Shown: positions 25,465 to 36,500 of the stretch, piece after piece
Position numbering within the stretch: the stretch's first letter is position 1
How the letters are laid out: the number at the start of each line of letters is the position of its first letter
Source: Stercorarius parasiticus
Lineage: Eukaryota > Chordata > Aves > Charadriiformes > Stercorariidae
Length of the DNA stretch: 64,000 nucleotides
Direction of reading: 5' to 3'
Assembly: GCA_013396915.1 (NCBI GenBank)
Contig: VWZL01004340.1
Location: 620,001 to 684,000 of the forward strand
The notes under the pieces: model-generated
Told to the model about the DNA's origin: nothing
The model's input: only the letters and a program-made list of their open reading frames with translations
Databases searched by the model: none
Translations under genes and position numbers: made by a program

Positions 25465-26358
25465 ACCTGTTTATTCCAATTATTTGCAATAATTCTATTA
25501 CGATAATTATTTACATTGTATATGGACATATCAAAGTGAGGTTGATCTTACTTGCTTTTTGCATCTCTGGTGCTCTGACAGCTCCCCAGCAGCTCCCAAG
25601 CCTCGCACCGAACCCCAGGGCCAGCCTGGCGGGGTGGGCACTTGCTCCCCGAGCCCCTCGCTGAGTGCGCCTGTGGGGCACTCACCCCACATTGGCTGCG
25701 TCACACAGGTGCTCTGCGACTCAGAAGTCTGAACGCTGCTTCATGTGGCAGCAGCCATGTTTTATTTCTTTAAATACTTATTTTTAATAAGCACTTGATG
25801 GGGGGCGGGGGGAAGGGGAGTGGAGAAGGGAGAGTTTAAATAGAGTTTGCAAGGTTACTCCTGGCCTGAGGCCGAGCCGTGCACAATCGTCACGTCTAAC
25901 TTGGATTTTTCCGTTTGTCTTTGGGCTCCTGTTGCTGAGCTGGGGTGACCTTGGCAGCGTTGGCTGCGGTGGCTCTCCCTTGGCTACCTCGGTTCTCTAG
26001 CCCCAGCCCATCGCTGCCAAAATGCCACTGAGGACTCCAGCCTGGGCAGAAAACGGTGCTGCCCGGCCAGCAGGTCCCATGTGCCCCACACACCCCAGCA
26101 GACCAGCTGCTTGGTTCTGAGGTGGGTGCCTAATTGCAGCCTCACTAATTGCAGCCCTGCCTCTGCTCCTTTTGGCAGGGTCGGTGCACTTACTGCAGCG
26201 GGGACGCCTCAGTGCTGCTTTGGCAGCCACCTTGTCCCCCAGCTACCTTGTCCCCCAGCCTAGCTGCTCCCCGCGCTCCTGGGTATGGGGCCAGGGGGTA
26301 ATGGCCACACTTACCCCTGGGCAGGGAAGGTTCATTTCTCTGCATAAATACCAACTTC

Positions 26359-26391
26359 GGGGGGTGGGTGGGTNGGGGTGGGGTGGGTTGG
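26359..26391 (+). repeat. G-run tract with quadruplex-forming potential and an ambiguous base
   Basis: Five or more runs of three to five G separated by single T (or the N at 26374) lie within about 33 bases. This satisfies the usual G-quadruplex pattern on the plus strand. It lies between genes, so no promoter role can be assigned. Confidence 0.75.
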
Positions 26392-27059
26392 CAGTGTGAG
26401 GCTTGTATTTAGGGCCCCAAAAGAAGTCCACAGGAGGAAAAGCCTCTGCTGCCCTTGGGGTTATCTCTTTGCTCTTTCTCCAGGTGACAGCAGTTGAGCT
26501 CATTCCTGGTGGGATGGTTGGTCCTGTCTTCACCTCGTTGGTCACAGGGCTGCTTGACAAGTCTTCACCTCTGCTCTCACCAAACCTTGGCCAAAAGGCA
26601 GCGCGGTACATGGTATGTGGCCCCACAGCGCAGCTGCCCCAAAGCCCCATTGCCACTGGGTTGCATTTTGGTCCCATTCTGGATCCTGGCAGTGCATTCA
26701 TGCCCTTCATCACCGGACCACCATCTTCCTCCTGGAAACGCTCCCAGCTCACAGCAGGGTGCTCAGGCAGGGCCGAGGGAATGACACTGCTCCGTCCTCC
26801 TGGGGGGCAGTCACCGGGCATCTCCTTGTGGCACATCAGGTGCCACCACATTCCCAGTCCTAAATAGAGGAGAAAACCAAATCCAATTACACTTTAGAGG
26901 TGGCCTAGGTAACCTTGATGTTTTTCTCATCTGGCAAGACAAAGGGATGCTGGGAAACAGTGGGAAAAAAAACCAAACCCGAGCAACTAGGAGCCCCTCA
27001 GAGACGTGGTTCCCAGCACCCCAAGGAAATTAAAACGCTTGCAGTTGCGATCACCCGTC

Positions 27060-27260
27060 ACACGGTGTCCTCCTAACTCCGTTTCGCTGCAGCCCTGCAG
27101 TGGGTTTCGGTGCGATCCGGGGAGGGGTCGGGCCGTCTCCGCCGGGGGGGCCGGGGCTGCCCAGGGCCGGGGCTCCGCCGCCCCCCGGCACCGGCAGCGG
27201 CTGTTGCCCGGTTTTGGCACGGGCAAAAGGTTTCCAGGCCCGGAAAGCTCCAGCCCCGGG
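27060..27260. promoter_or_regulatory. Small GC/CpG-rich block between genes
   Basis: This block is GC-rich with many CpG dinucleotides (TCCGGGGAGGGGTCGGGCCG at about 27117-27136 and onward). It differs sharply from the AT-rich DNA before it. It could be a CpG island of an unannotated transcript or alternative promoter, or simply a GC-rich patch. No start site or gene is identified. Confidence 0.4.
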
Positions 27261-28641
27261 CTGAAGGCGGCTGTTTCAGAAATACAAAGTGGCCATTTTC
27301 TGTTTGCATGGGCAGGTTTTGCTTTGGAAAGCGGTGTTTAGGCAGGGGGAACGCCAGGGTATGACCTAAATGGCTTGGATTGTGGCTGTTGGTTGGTGGG
27401 TTTGGTTTTTTTTAGAAGAAGCCCAAAGGTGGGTATTTCCAAAGGTCCTACGTGTCCTAAAAGACGCCCTGGTGGAGGCCAAATCTCAGCAGGGTATTGC
27501 CCTTAGCAGGCCATGGCTGAGGCTGGAGGGCTGCATTTACCCCATACTGGTGCGGCTTTGCTGTTGTTTGGGGCACTGGGTCAGCTCTGATGGGCATGCC
27601 GGGGGACAGGCTGCCGATCAAATAGCCATGACGACCGGGACCGTCTCCAAATCGCTACCGCTGTGGGAAAGGTTAGAAACCAGCTGGCTAAAAGACAAAG
27701 CCCAGAGCGTGTCGGTCCCTCCTTTGACTCCAAAGAGGGCCCAAAGGGACTCCCAGCCAGCCAGATACTGCCTAAACACCCACAGACAGCACAACGGGGA
27801 GCAAGTCTGTGTATCTGTCCTTGCCACTCACTTTTAAGTGCCATCAGCTTTTAAGACCTACCTGAAGGGAACAGTATTTAGGAAAAGAAAAAAAAAAAAA
27901 AAGAAATCCATCCAAAAAACGATCCCTTTGTGACTCTGACCCCAAATTATGATTCATGACCAAAAGTGGTGAAAAGAGCTTGTGGTGACTTGAACAATGA
28001 TTTTTCCAAGCAGAGGCAGTGCTAAGTGGGGAAGGCGAGACTCCTGAGAAAGCAGGAGGAATGCACTCCAAGCCTGAACGCTGCAGATGAAATTTGTTGC
28101 ATCATATAATCTGATTCTGTGCTTTGAGTTTCAGCTAGACGGGGACATACTAAGATAGCACGAGAAAGGCCATTTCCGCGAGATCTCCCGTCCGGATTGG
28201 GAGAATCTGTCAGGCTGCCGGGATCACCAGCAATTTTATTTACTTTTCTTTTTCATTGCTTTGCTAAACCCAATCTCCAGACAGAGCAACCAAGGAGGGG
28301 AGTGTCAGTGTAGAGGCGCTGCTCAGAGGCAGAGAGGAAAAAGGTTAAGATACAACAGCCAAAAGTTGTTAGATGAAAACATTATTTTTTTAAAAGAGCC
28401 TGAGAGCACTGGGGTTTTATAAAACCTCCCATTGTATTGCACTAATAAGTCAAGTGTTCGCAGCCAAGCCAGCAGACACACTCTACAGCGTCTATTACTG
28501 GCGTGTTTATTTACAAAGGCAGCCACTGAGCCAAAGCCAAACAGAAAAGAGGAAAGACTGAAATAAGGTTTTAAAGAAATACAGCTCCTTGGACTGGTTT
28601 TAATTTAAAATCGTAGGACTGGGTTTGTCATTTTCTCTTGT

Positions 28642-28658
28642 CACACACACACACACAC
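28642..28658. repeat. (CA)n microsatellite
   Basis: About eight CA units in sequence downstream of CHST13. Simple repeat only. Confidence 0.9.
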
Positions 28659-28750
28659 GTCCGTCCCCAGCTGCGATGTGTTGACCCCACGCGGGAGGCA
28701 CTGGGTGCGCACGGGAGCAGTGCGCGGTGGCAGGGGACGAGACGCTGGTG

Positions 28751-28788
28751 CTGCCAGCTGGGTCCTGCCAGCTGGGTCCTGCCAGCCT
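28751..28788. repeat. 14-bp tandem repeat
   Basis: The unit CTGCCAGCTGGGTC occurs exactly twice (28751-28764, 28765-28778), followed by a partial third copy. Minisatellite-like, with no coding role seen. Confidence 0.85.
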
Positions 28789-29276
28789 AGTGGGGCTGCG
28801 GGCAGGACACCATGGAGGACATGATTTCATCTAAGCAGACACTTGCACCCATGCTGTACATACAGCTTTGCAAAACAGTTATCGCCTCCTCTTAAAAAAC
28901 AGGCAGCGTGGGGCCTGGATTTACTAGATCTGACCAGAAATCCAGAGACACGCACACACAGAGGCACTGACTGATCTGCTGTTGTAGTTCAGGAGAAAGC
29001 ACTGTGTCTCTATCGGCCCATACCTGCTGTAAACCTGCTCCTCTCTCTCTCTTTGGGTGTATTTTGCATCCCAACCAAGGGCATGTGGAAGGAGAGGAAC
29101 AAAAAACCCCTCCAGGCTTTGTCAGGGAGAAATGCGTGGTCGCAGTAACGCATCACTGCCTTCCCTGGCAGTGGGGGACGGCACGGGGAAGCTGGAGGAG
29201 GAGGGAGGAGAACAAGGCAAAAAGAAAAGGTGGGAGCAACTTTAAATGAAAGGAAAAACTTACATTAAATTATTGC

Positions 29277-29282
29277 TTTATT
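29277..29282 (-). promoter_or_regulatory. Polyadenylation signal (AATAAA on minus strand), probable end of CHST13
   Basis: TTTATT on the plus strand reads AATAAA on the minus strand, about 445 bases after the CHST13 stop. It is the nearest good hexamer seen in that direction. Confidence 0.5.
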
Positions 29283-29727
29283 TCTGGTTCTATGCAAGTC
29301 TCTGACATGCTCCACCCCACCCCCCAAGACACCATGTCCACCCCTAAACAGCCCAGTAAGGAGGAGAGAGACCTGAAGGGATCCTGCCCGAAAAAGGAGC
29401 CTTTCCAAGACTTGGATCTACAGAGGAGTCTCTTAGTTAAAAGAAAGTCCCCAGCCAAGGCAAGCCCTCCTACCCAGCAGTGTCCAGTCCCACCACCATC
29501 CCTTGAGGATGTTGAAGGGTGGGAAGGAAAAGCTCCGGCCCCAGTGTTTTGAGAGGTGTCCTCCCTCCAGACCACGCATGAACAAGGCATCAGGATGTGG
29601 AGCAAACCATAACAGAGAGGGCACGGGGGTGAAGTCAACTAAGAGATGAGCACAGGGTGGGAGGAGAGGAATTTTGGCAAGATGAGAGTTACCCAGCTCT
29701 CTTTCGCCTCTCCCCCCAGCCCCTGCC
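29283..29727 (-). other. CHST13: CHST13 3' untranslated region (predicted)
   Basis: This runs from after the TGA (29728-29730) to the probable polyadenylation signal. No conserved frame or RNA structure is recognised. Confidence 0.5.
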
Positions 29728-30573
29728 TCATCGGATGCGGAGGTACGAGGGGATGGAGTAATTGAAGAGCAAGTAGTCCATTTTGTATAAATTAAAGAGT
29801 CTCCTTTGGTAGAAGGGGCTAATGTCCTGGAAGAACTGGGCCGTCATGTCGTCCGTCGTCCTGGTGGTCTTGGATGAAGATGGGAACTTGACACTTGTGT
29901 CAGCCCCAACAAGCTGGAGGATGTAGTTTGCATCTTCAGCCAAGGTCTCATACTTGCCCACCACATCGTAGTGGACGATGCAGGGGTGGCAGAGCGAGTG
30001 CACCCGCTCCCAGTGCTCATTGAAGGGCTCCTCCCGCTGCGTCCGTGGATCCAGCAGGTAGTAGACAAACTCCTCGAAGCGCACATCGTCCCCGCGCTCC
30101 AGGGCCTTGTCACTGGGCTCCTGCCGGTGTCGCCGAATGATCTTGGTCCCATAGCGCTTGTGGAAGGCTGTGTTGTAGCTGCGGGTGAACTTGTTGCGGT
30201 ACGCCGACACCAAGCGCTCAAAGGGCTCCCGCACGAAGATGAACTTGAGGTAGCTGCGCAGGCGGTGGTTGATCTCGGGGATGCTGTACTCGGAGAGGGT
30301 GCGCAGGTTGGATGAGACGTGGGCCTCATTGGCGGGGATTTCCAGTGGGTCCCGGTACTTGCCTTGCCCCGTCAGGACCATCATCACCCGCTTCCAGTTA
30401 GTGCAGGCCACTTTGGGCACGTAGCAGTAGAGCAGCCCATGCGTGTCATCCACCACCAAGTGCCGCAAGTCATCCGGCCGCAGGAGACGCCGCTTGCGGG
30501 TGTAACGGTTGCAGATGTTGCTCAACAGCTCCCGTCTCTGCTGGTGAACCGCCTGCAGTGATGACTGCTCAAA
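29728..30573 (-). CDS. CHST13: CHST13 catalytic exon (terminal)
   Basis: The acceptor TTTTTTCTCTCCTCAG (minus strand) is followed by 281 codons and TGA at 29730-29728. The exon starts [16 protein letters not shown] and holds the whole sulfotransferase domain, including both PAPS motifs. The open frame continues upstream to 30624, but that extension is intronic: the acceptor and the family alignment (DQ then ...VHxQRR) place the exon start at 30573. Confidence 0.96.
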   Translation of the reverse strand, partial: FEQSSLQAVHQQRRELLSNICNRYTRKRRLLRPDDLRHLVVDDTHGLLYCYVPKVACTNWKRVMMVLTGQGKYRDPLEIPANEAHVSSNLRTLSEYSIPEINHRLRSYLKFIFVREPFERLVSAYRNKFTRSYNTAFHKRYGTKIIRRHRQEPSDKALERGDDVRFEEFVYYLLDPRTQREEPFNEHWERVHSLCHPCIVHYDVVGKYETLAEDANYILQLVGADTSVKFPSSSKTTRTTDDMTAQFFQDISPFYQRRLFNLYKMDYLLFNYSIPSYLRIR

Positions 30574-33500
30574 CTGAGGAGAGAAAAAAACAGAGATGGT
30601 CACTAGCTTGCCCAAGCTGATCATGGCCTACACACAACACTTGCCCCACAACTGTCCCCATCCCCTCCCCTTTCCCGGGTTTGGCAGTCACCCATGTGAG
30701 ATTTCTGGGGACGGCATTGATTTTGAACACGACTTGCTTTGGTGCATTTAATCCTTGGACCTGCTGGGGGCAAAAGACAGAATAAAATGTGATGAGGAGC
30801 CAGACGAGAAGACGAGTCAAAGGGGGTGAGGGAAGACGAGGCGGTGCAGAGAGGACCAACATCAGAACATTTGTTACAGCACCCCACACACACTGGGCTA
30901 AAGCTCTCCTTTACACCAGTCCAGGGGGGCATACATGGCCCGACCCCTCCGGGGGCAAACAGCTGGTGCCACAGACCTCCCGGCTGCGATGGGGCATTGC
31001 CACGTTGTGACGGCGCCTACACCTGCAGGCTTGCTGCAAATACCGCAGCCAAGAGGCAGAAACATGGCACACAAGTGTGGGCATGCATGATGAAAACAGC
31101 GCGGGTGTGCTGCCAAGGAAGGGCAAAGGGGTGGAGGAAAATGGTCGAACCCTGGGGAGCAGTCAGGGAGCTGGAGGCGAGGTGGGGTGGCAGGGCATGA
31201 TGGAGAGGAGCGAGGTGGTGGTGGGGCTTTTCCCGAAGGCTTTGGGTTTCTTCTGCTGAGGGACTTTTTCCTGCACAGGCCAGTCCAATGCCTCAGCTCT
31301 GGTCATATTCTCCTTTGTCCACAGGGATGAGAAATCCATATATGGTCCTTTATCCCTTTTGATCTTTGCATTAAGGCCTGGCAGCTGCTGCATTGGCTTC
31401 CCTGGAGCCCAGAGCCCCCCAGCCCCGGCCCCAGCTGAAACTCCCCTCCATATTTGGGGACATGACCTTTCCTGTCATGGTTTTCATCAGAAATACCAAA
31501 ATGTCGCTAAAACATCTGGGGAAGGAAATTATTTCCACGAACTCAGACGGGGAAGGTCCCCTCCTCCTCCTGCTCACTCCCTCCCCGTTTTGCTCACGAG
31601 GGTTGGGAGATTTCGTGTTCAGCCCCAAGGTCATCACTAGGAACCTCCAACAGCCTCGTCCGGGCCACGACCGCTAACGGCTTCACCGCCCCTTTGCTAA
31701 CCCGGGGCAGCTCTGTCCCCACAGAGCTGTTGCTGTAATTCAATGCAATGACCCCCATGTCACAAGACAACGGTGGCTTCCACTTTGGGGTTGTGAATAC
31801 AGTCCTGCTGGCATCATAGGGTGCCACGGCAAATGTCTCTGCAGCCTGCAGACGTGACAACCTCAAGATGATGGGCAAGGGCAAGACACCTCCTTGGATC
31901 CCTACATCCTTGCTGCTGACTGCTGTCATCGCTTATGCATGCAAAAGGACACCCTTTGCCAAGCTTCAGGTGCACCCTCGCCTCTCCCTGGGGACCATAA
32001 GGGGTTTGGGGAGGCACCAGAGCCTGGGAGAGGCAGCGTCGTGGAGATGTGGCTTTGTAAAGCTCCTGCCAGGAGTTGGGATCCTGAGACAAACTGCCCA
32101 TCCTGTGGATGATCCAGCAGACCCATCACCTTCAGAGGGGCACTAACATCTGGGCAAAAAGCTCCTCCTGCAAGGGATGAACCACAGACAGACCCTTTTG
32201 GATCTCATTTCCACTAAGGAAATAATCTTATCCAGGTCACCTTAATGACCACCTTCTCTAGGAACCTGCATGGCCAGAAACCTGAGACAGGGGCAGGAGA
32301 AAGAATCCCACCCCTGCTCTTTCCAAGAGGGAGATAAGGGAGAATGTTCAGATGGAGGAAATGCAGGTCAACAGACTCTAACTGCACCAGGAGATGACTT
32401 TGACATTGTTGGCTACTTGGATTTGAATAAGAGATAGAACCTAGGGAGGTGACAATCATAGCTGAAGAGGTATTCTTATGGTACACCTCCCTGTGACACA
32501 GTCAAAGCCTTCAGCAGAAATGCCTTTTGTTTGGAGGCTCCCTGTCGCCTTTTAAAACTGGAAACCCTTTTTGCAAGTGCCTAAAAAAAAAAAAGAAGAC
32601 ATTTTAATAATGTGATTTTTTTTTCAGGTGTTTTTCCCTGTACTTGCATAATTCAAAACTATTGGACCAGAGAGACAGACAGACACGCCGTCTGCAGGCA
32701 TGGCAACAAATAAATGTGACTACTTTTCAACAGCCGCCCACTGGAATAAGTGCATGTCTTGCAGTTATTTCAGAGCTAAATTGCTCCCTTCATTTCCTTT
32801 TCTTTAAAAGCCAGAGAAATTAAGTATCACTTTTAAGGAAATAACACCACGACATTCCAGTAGCATTAGGGTTTGCCGGCATCGGGGCCAAGGAAGTTCA
32901 CATCTGCCATTTTTCCCAGAGCAAAGGCAATTCAGCTGCTTATAGACATTAAAGCATCCACCTAGATAGTAACACGAAGCGTCGTGTATGGCAAGGAGAC
33001 CTGGCTCCAGCTGCAGCGGGGAGGCAGCGGGGATGGCAGCCAGCTGCAGGGACCACCAGCGTTGCCCTCTGCTTCTTGGGGGCTGCAGAAGATGACTGCC
33101 CTGTGGACATGGGGAGATGCAGGGCACAAGTGGTGGCTGGGGCATGTGGCCATGGCCCGGCCCGTTGCACCAGGGGGTGGAGGGTGGTTTCCTGCAGGGA
33201 AGTTGTGGGCGAGGATCCCTCTGCAAAGACAAGTCTGGCCGCATGGGGGGAAAACTGCCTGCCAAGGGGGTAAACGCAGTAGAAGGAAACAAAGACACTT
33301 TTTGGAGCTTCAACCACAAACCCCCAAGCTCCCATTGAGCTGCTAAAGGGCAAGCGGGTCACCTTCCCCGATGCCGTGTCACTGATACCGGTTGGGCTGC
33401 ATGCACCAGGGCCTGGCAAGGGCAGGTGCTCCCTGCCTCGAGCAGTGACCATGGCTTGTCCTGCAGCAGACCCTCGTGTGGGGACGGACCCACTGATCCC

Positions 33501-36500
33501 ACCTGGAGTGTTTGCCCGCCCAGACTGTGCGTGGCTGCCCCTTCCTTCGCAGGTGCAGCTGGCACAGTTCATGGTGATGGTGAGGACTAAGATGTCCCAG
33601 GATTACAAACCCCTCATGACTGAGTCCAGCTTTGTACATGTGTGTATATAGGATCATAGAACCTTAGGGTTGGAAGGGACCTCTGGAGATCATCCAGTCC
33701 AACCCCCTGCCAGAGCAGGGTCACCCAGAGCAGGTGGCACAGGAACGCGTCCAGGCGGGTTTTGAATGTCTCCAGAGACAGAGGCTCCACCACCTCTCTG
33801 GGCAGCCTGTGCCAGGGCTCTGCCGCCCTCAGGGTAAAGAAGTTCCTCCTCATGTTGAGATGGAACTTCCCATGGTCAAGTTTGTGCCCGTTACCCCTTG
33901 TCCTGTTGCCGGGCACCACTGAAAAAAGCCTGGCCCCATCCTCCTGACACCCGCCCTTTCAGTATTTATAAGCGTTGATAAGGTCCCCCCTCAGCCGTCT
34001 TTTTTCCAGACTGAAGAGACCCAAATCCCTCAGCCTTTCTTCATAAGAGAGGTGCTCCAGTCCCCTAATCATCTTTGTAGCCCTTTGCTGCACTCTCTCC
34101 AGCAGTTCCCCGTCCTTCTTGCACCGGGGAGCCCAGAACTGGACACAGCACTCCAGGTGCAGCCTCACCAAGGCAGAGCAGAGGGGGAGGATGACCTCCC
34201 TCCACCTGCTGGCCACACTCTTCTTGATGCACCCCAGGATGCCATTGGCCTTCCTGGCCACAAGGGCACAGTGTATATATGCATATACATATGTGTGTGT
34301 GTGCATATAGCACCCAACATAGAAGCATCTATCAGTTATTAGCTCAGAAAGTGCAGCAATGATGCTCTTGCCCTGCTATGATGGCCCAGAGTTGTCTTTG
34401 AAATCCTCAGATGGCAAAATCTCCCGGGTTTGCCCAGCTATGGCTCAGCCCACCGGAAATGAAACCATTTGCCCAAGTCCCCGCAAGGGCTATAAGCTTT
34501 TTTTTATCATCAATTACTCCCCAAAGTGGTGTGGTCTTATCTTTTGGACATGGACAGAGGTTCAGGCACGGGGACCTTGAGGGTAGCTGGAGACAGCGCA
34601 GTGCCCTGCACACGAAGGGTGGAAGAAGGGGTCAACCCCCAGCGCCCCACGCCCTCTTTACCCCCCCACCTCCCTCTCCCTGTCCCCTTACCTGGTCACT
34701 CTCGTACAGGGCCTGGAGTGGGCTCCGACCGGCTTTCCCCTGCCAGGTGGATCTCATAACCCCGTCTTCTGCGGCTGGAAAAGGAGCGAGAAAAATCAGA
34801 GGGGTCGAGAGTGCTGCTTCCCTCACCCTCTCTGGAGATGCCCCAGTTGGGATGGGGCAATCTCCAGGGGCATCCCAGTTGGGATGGGGCAGGAAAAGAC
34901 AAATCCGTTTGGCTCTGGGAGAAGATCCCCCTTGTTTTTTAACAAAACCTGCTGTTAGGGTTGAAAAGGTCCAGCCCTAACCTTTAAACAAATAAAAAAC
35001 AACGGCTTTTTACAATTTCAAGAGCAACTGGGAACAGTTTGATCCATGTGCATTTGGGAAATGCCACTGCGTGCAGGCTGCACTGGCGAGGGAATGACCC
35101 AGGAGGTGACAGGACCCTGACCAGCATCGCTGTCGCCCTGCGAGGGGCGAGATGGCGTCTGTGCTCGGCAGAGATATGGGGCAGACCAACACCGGCAGGT
35201 CTGAGCTGAGCCCTCATCGGCTCGGAGTTGGCGTTTCCAGGCTGAGAGACACAACCATTAATAGACAAATTGGTCAGATGCTTTGTCTGACTGAGAAGTC
35301 TTTTTAAGTTCTTTTTTGCCTTTATTTTTTTTCTCTTCCCTTCTAAACCAGCAACATCTCCTCAAGCTTTTGAAGCTGAAGACAGCACCCAAGCAGTCCT
35401 CACCCCTTCCCTGCCACACAGATCAGCTGGTTTGCTTTCCGAGGTCTATTTGCCACAGCACCAAACCCGAGGCTGGATCTGGCCAGCCGCAAACGCGGCG
35501 CTGGACACCCAGTCGGTGACAGATGCTCAAGTTCTCAAGCTCGTAAATTATGTAGGGATGCAACCACCTTCCAGGCTATGAAGCATCTGCTTCGGCTCCA
35601 TCCCTCAGCCCCAGGAACCTGTTTCCAGCACGGGCAGAACCACATGGCCTGGATATCCCAAACCTAACGCATGGAGCCAGCCACGATAGGGCACAGGCTC
35701 TCGCTTGTGGTAACACCTCCAAGCAGCTGCCCCACCTCTCACCCAGCCTCTCCTTCTTGTTTCTGACCCTCTCCGTTGGCAGAGGATGCCACAACAGTTC
35801 TCACATGAGAATAAGGTTTCTAACCATGGGGGTTGTTCAGCCCTGGGGTTGGCTTCCTCAGAAGAAATCACGCTGTGAATTTTAAAATGGAAGGTGGTGT
35901 TTTTTCTGAAGGGGACGATGGGACACATCGTTCAGGAGGTCATGCCCTGGGAGGTTCTTCCAGTCCTCCAAGTTCCTACTCATCCAGGGACCTTCTAAAA
36001 TCTCAGAGGGACCTATGTGGTGGAGGGAAAAGCATCGCTCCCAAACCGTTTCTGGCAACATGAAGGTTTCTAACACAGAGGCTTTTTGCACCACAATTTG
36101 GGGCTCTGGATGTTTTCGTTCACCAGCCACCACCGAACAAAACCAAATGTGTTATACGAGCCCCAGGTGGCATCTTTTTAACCAAAATAACCAGAAGGAA
36201 AAATCCAAATCCCATCTTCTTTTCCATGTGCTTATATTTTGTTTAAATGAAAACTGCTCCAAAGCACAATGTCACCGGGGTCTAAGCTACAACATTATTC
36301 ATTCGTGGAGCTGTAATCAGGGGGAAGTGACTGCCTGACCTCACAAAACTTCATCAGCAGTGCATGTGCGCTTGCGCGTTCTTGGGAAATGACACTTCCT
36401 GCAGCACTGGATTGACTGAGATGTGACTCAACAAGAAGGTACCGTTTCTTCCCCAATCCCCTGTATCCGTTACCCCACAGGAGGGTGAAACGGCATCTGT

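Larger units (their letters stand above)
21261..29270. other. Intergenic region between the convergent 3' ends of SLC41A3 and CHST13
   Basis: About 8 kb with no recognised gene. It contains an AT-rich block (about 25200-25530) with a tandem duplication, a G-rich run at 25800-25820, a G-tract at 26359-26391, a GC/CpG-rich block at about 27060-27260, and A-runs near 27887. Open frames up to roughly 200 codons on both strands look like chance reading in GC-rich sequence. Confidence 0.7.
30574..34691 (-). other. CHST13: CHST13 intron 2
   Basis: About 4.1 kb between the stem exon and the catalytic exon. It contains a candidate cassette exon (30692-30763) and a CR1 copy (33651-34270). Otherwise no gene is recognised. 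Confidence 0.85.

Noticed and set aside
26461..26600. Acceptor-like site and open frame that might be an extra SLC41A3 exon
   Set aside because: SLC41A3 already has a complete C-terminus and stop at 20507-20509, and the encoded residues show no family similarity.
30574..30624. Upstream extension of the CHST13 catalytic exon to an in-frame ATG at 30624
   Set aside because: The extension crosses a strong acceptor (CTCTCCTCAG), and the residues it adds have no counterpart in CHST13. The stem exon at 34692-34774 joins in phase instead.
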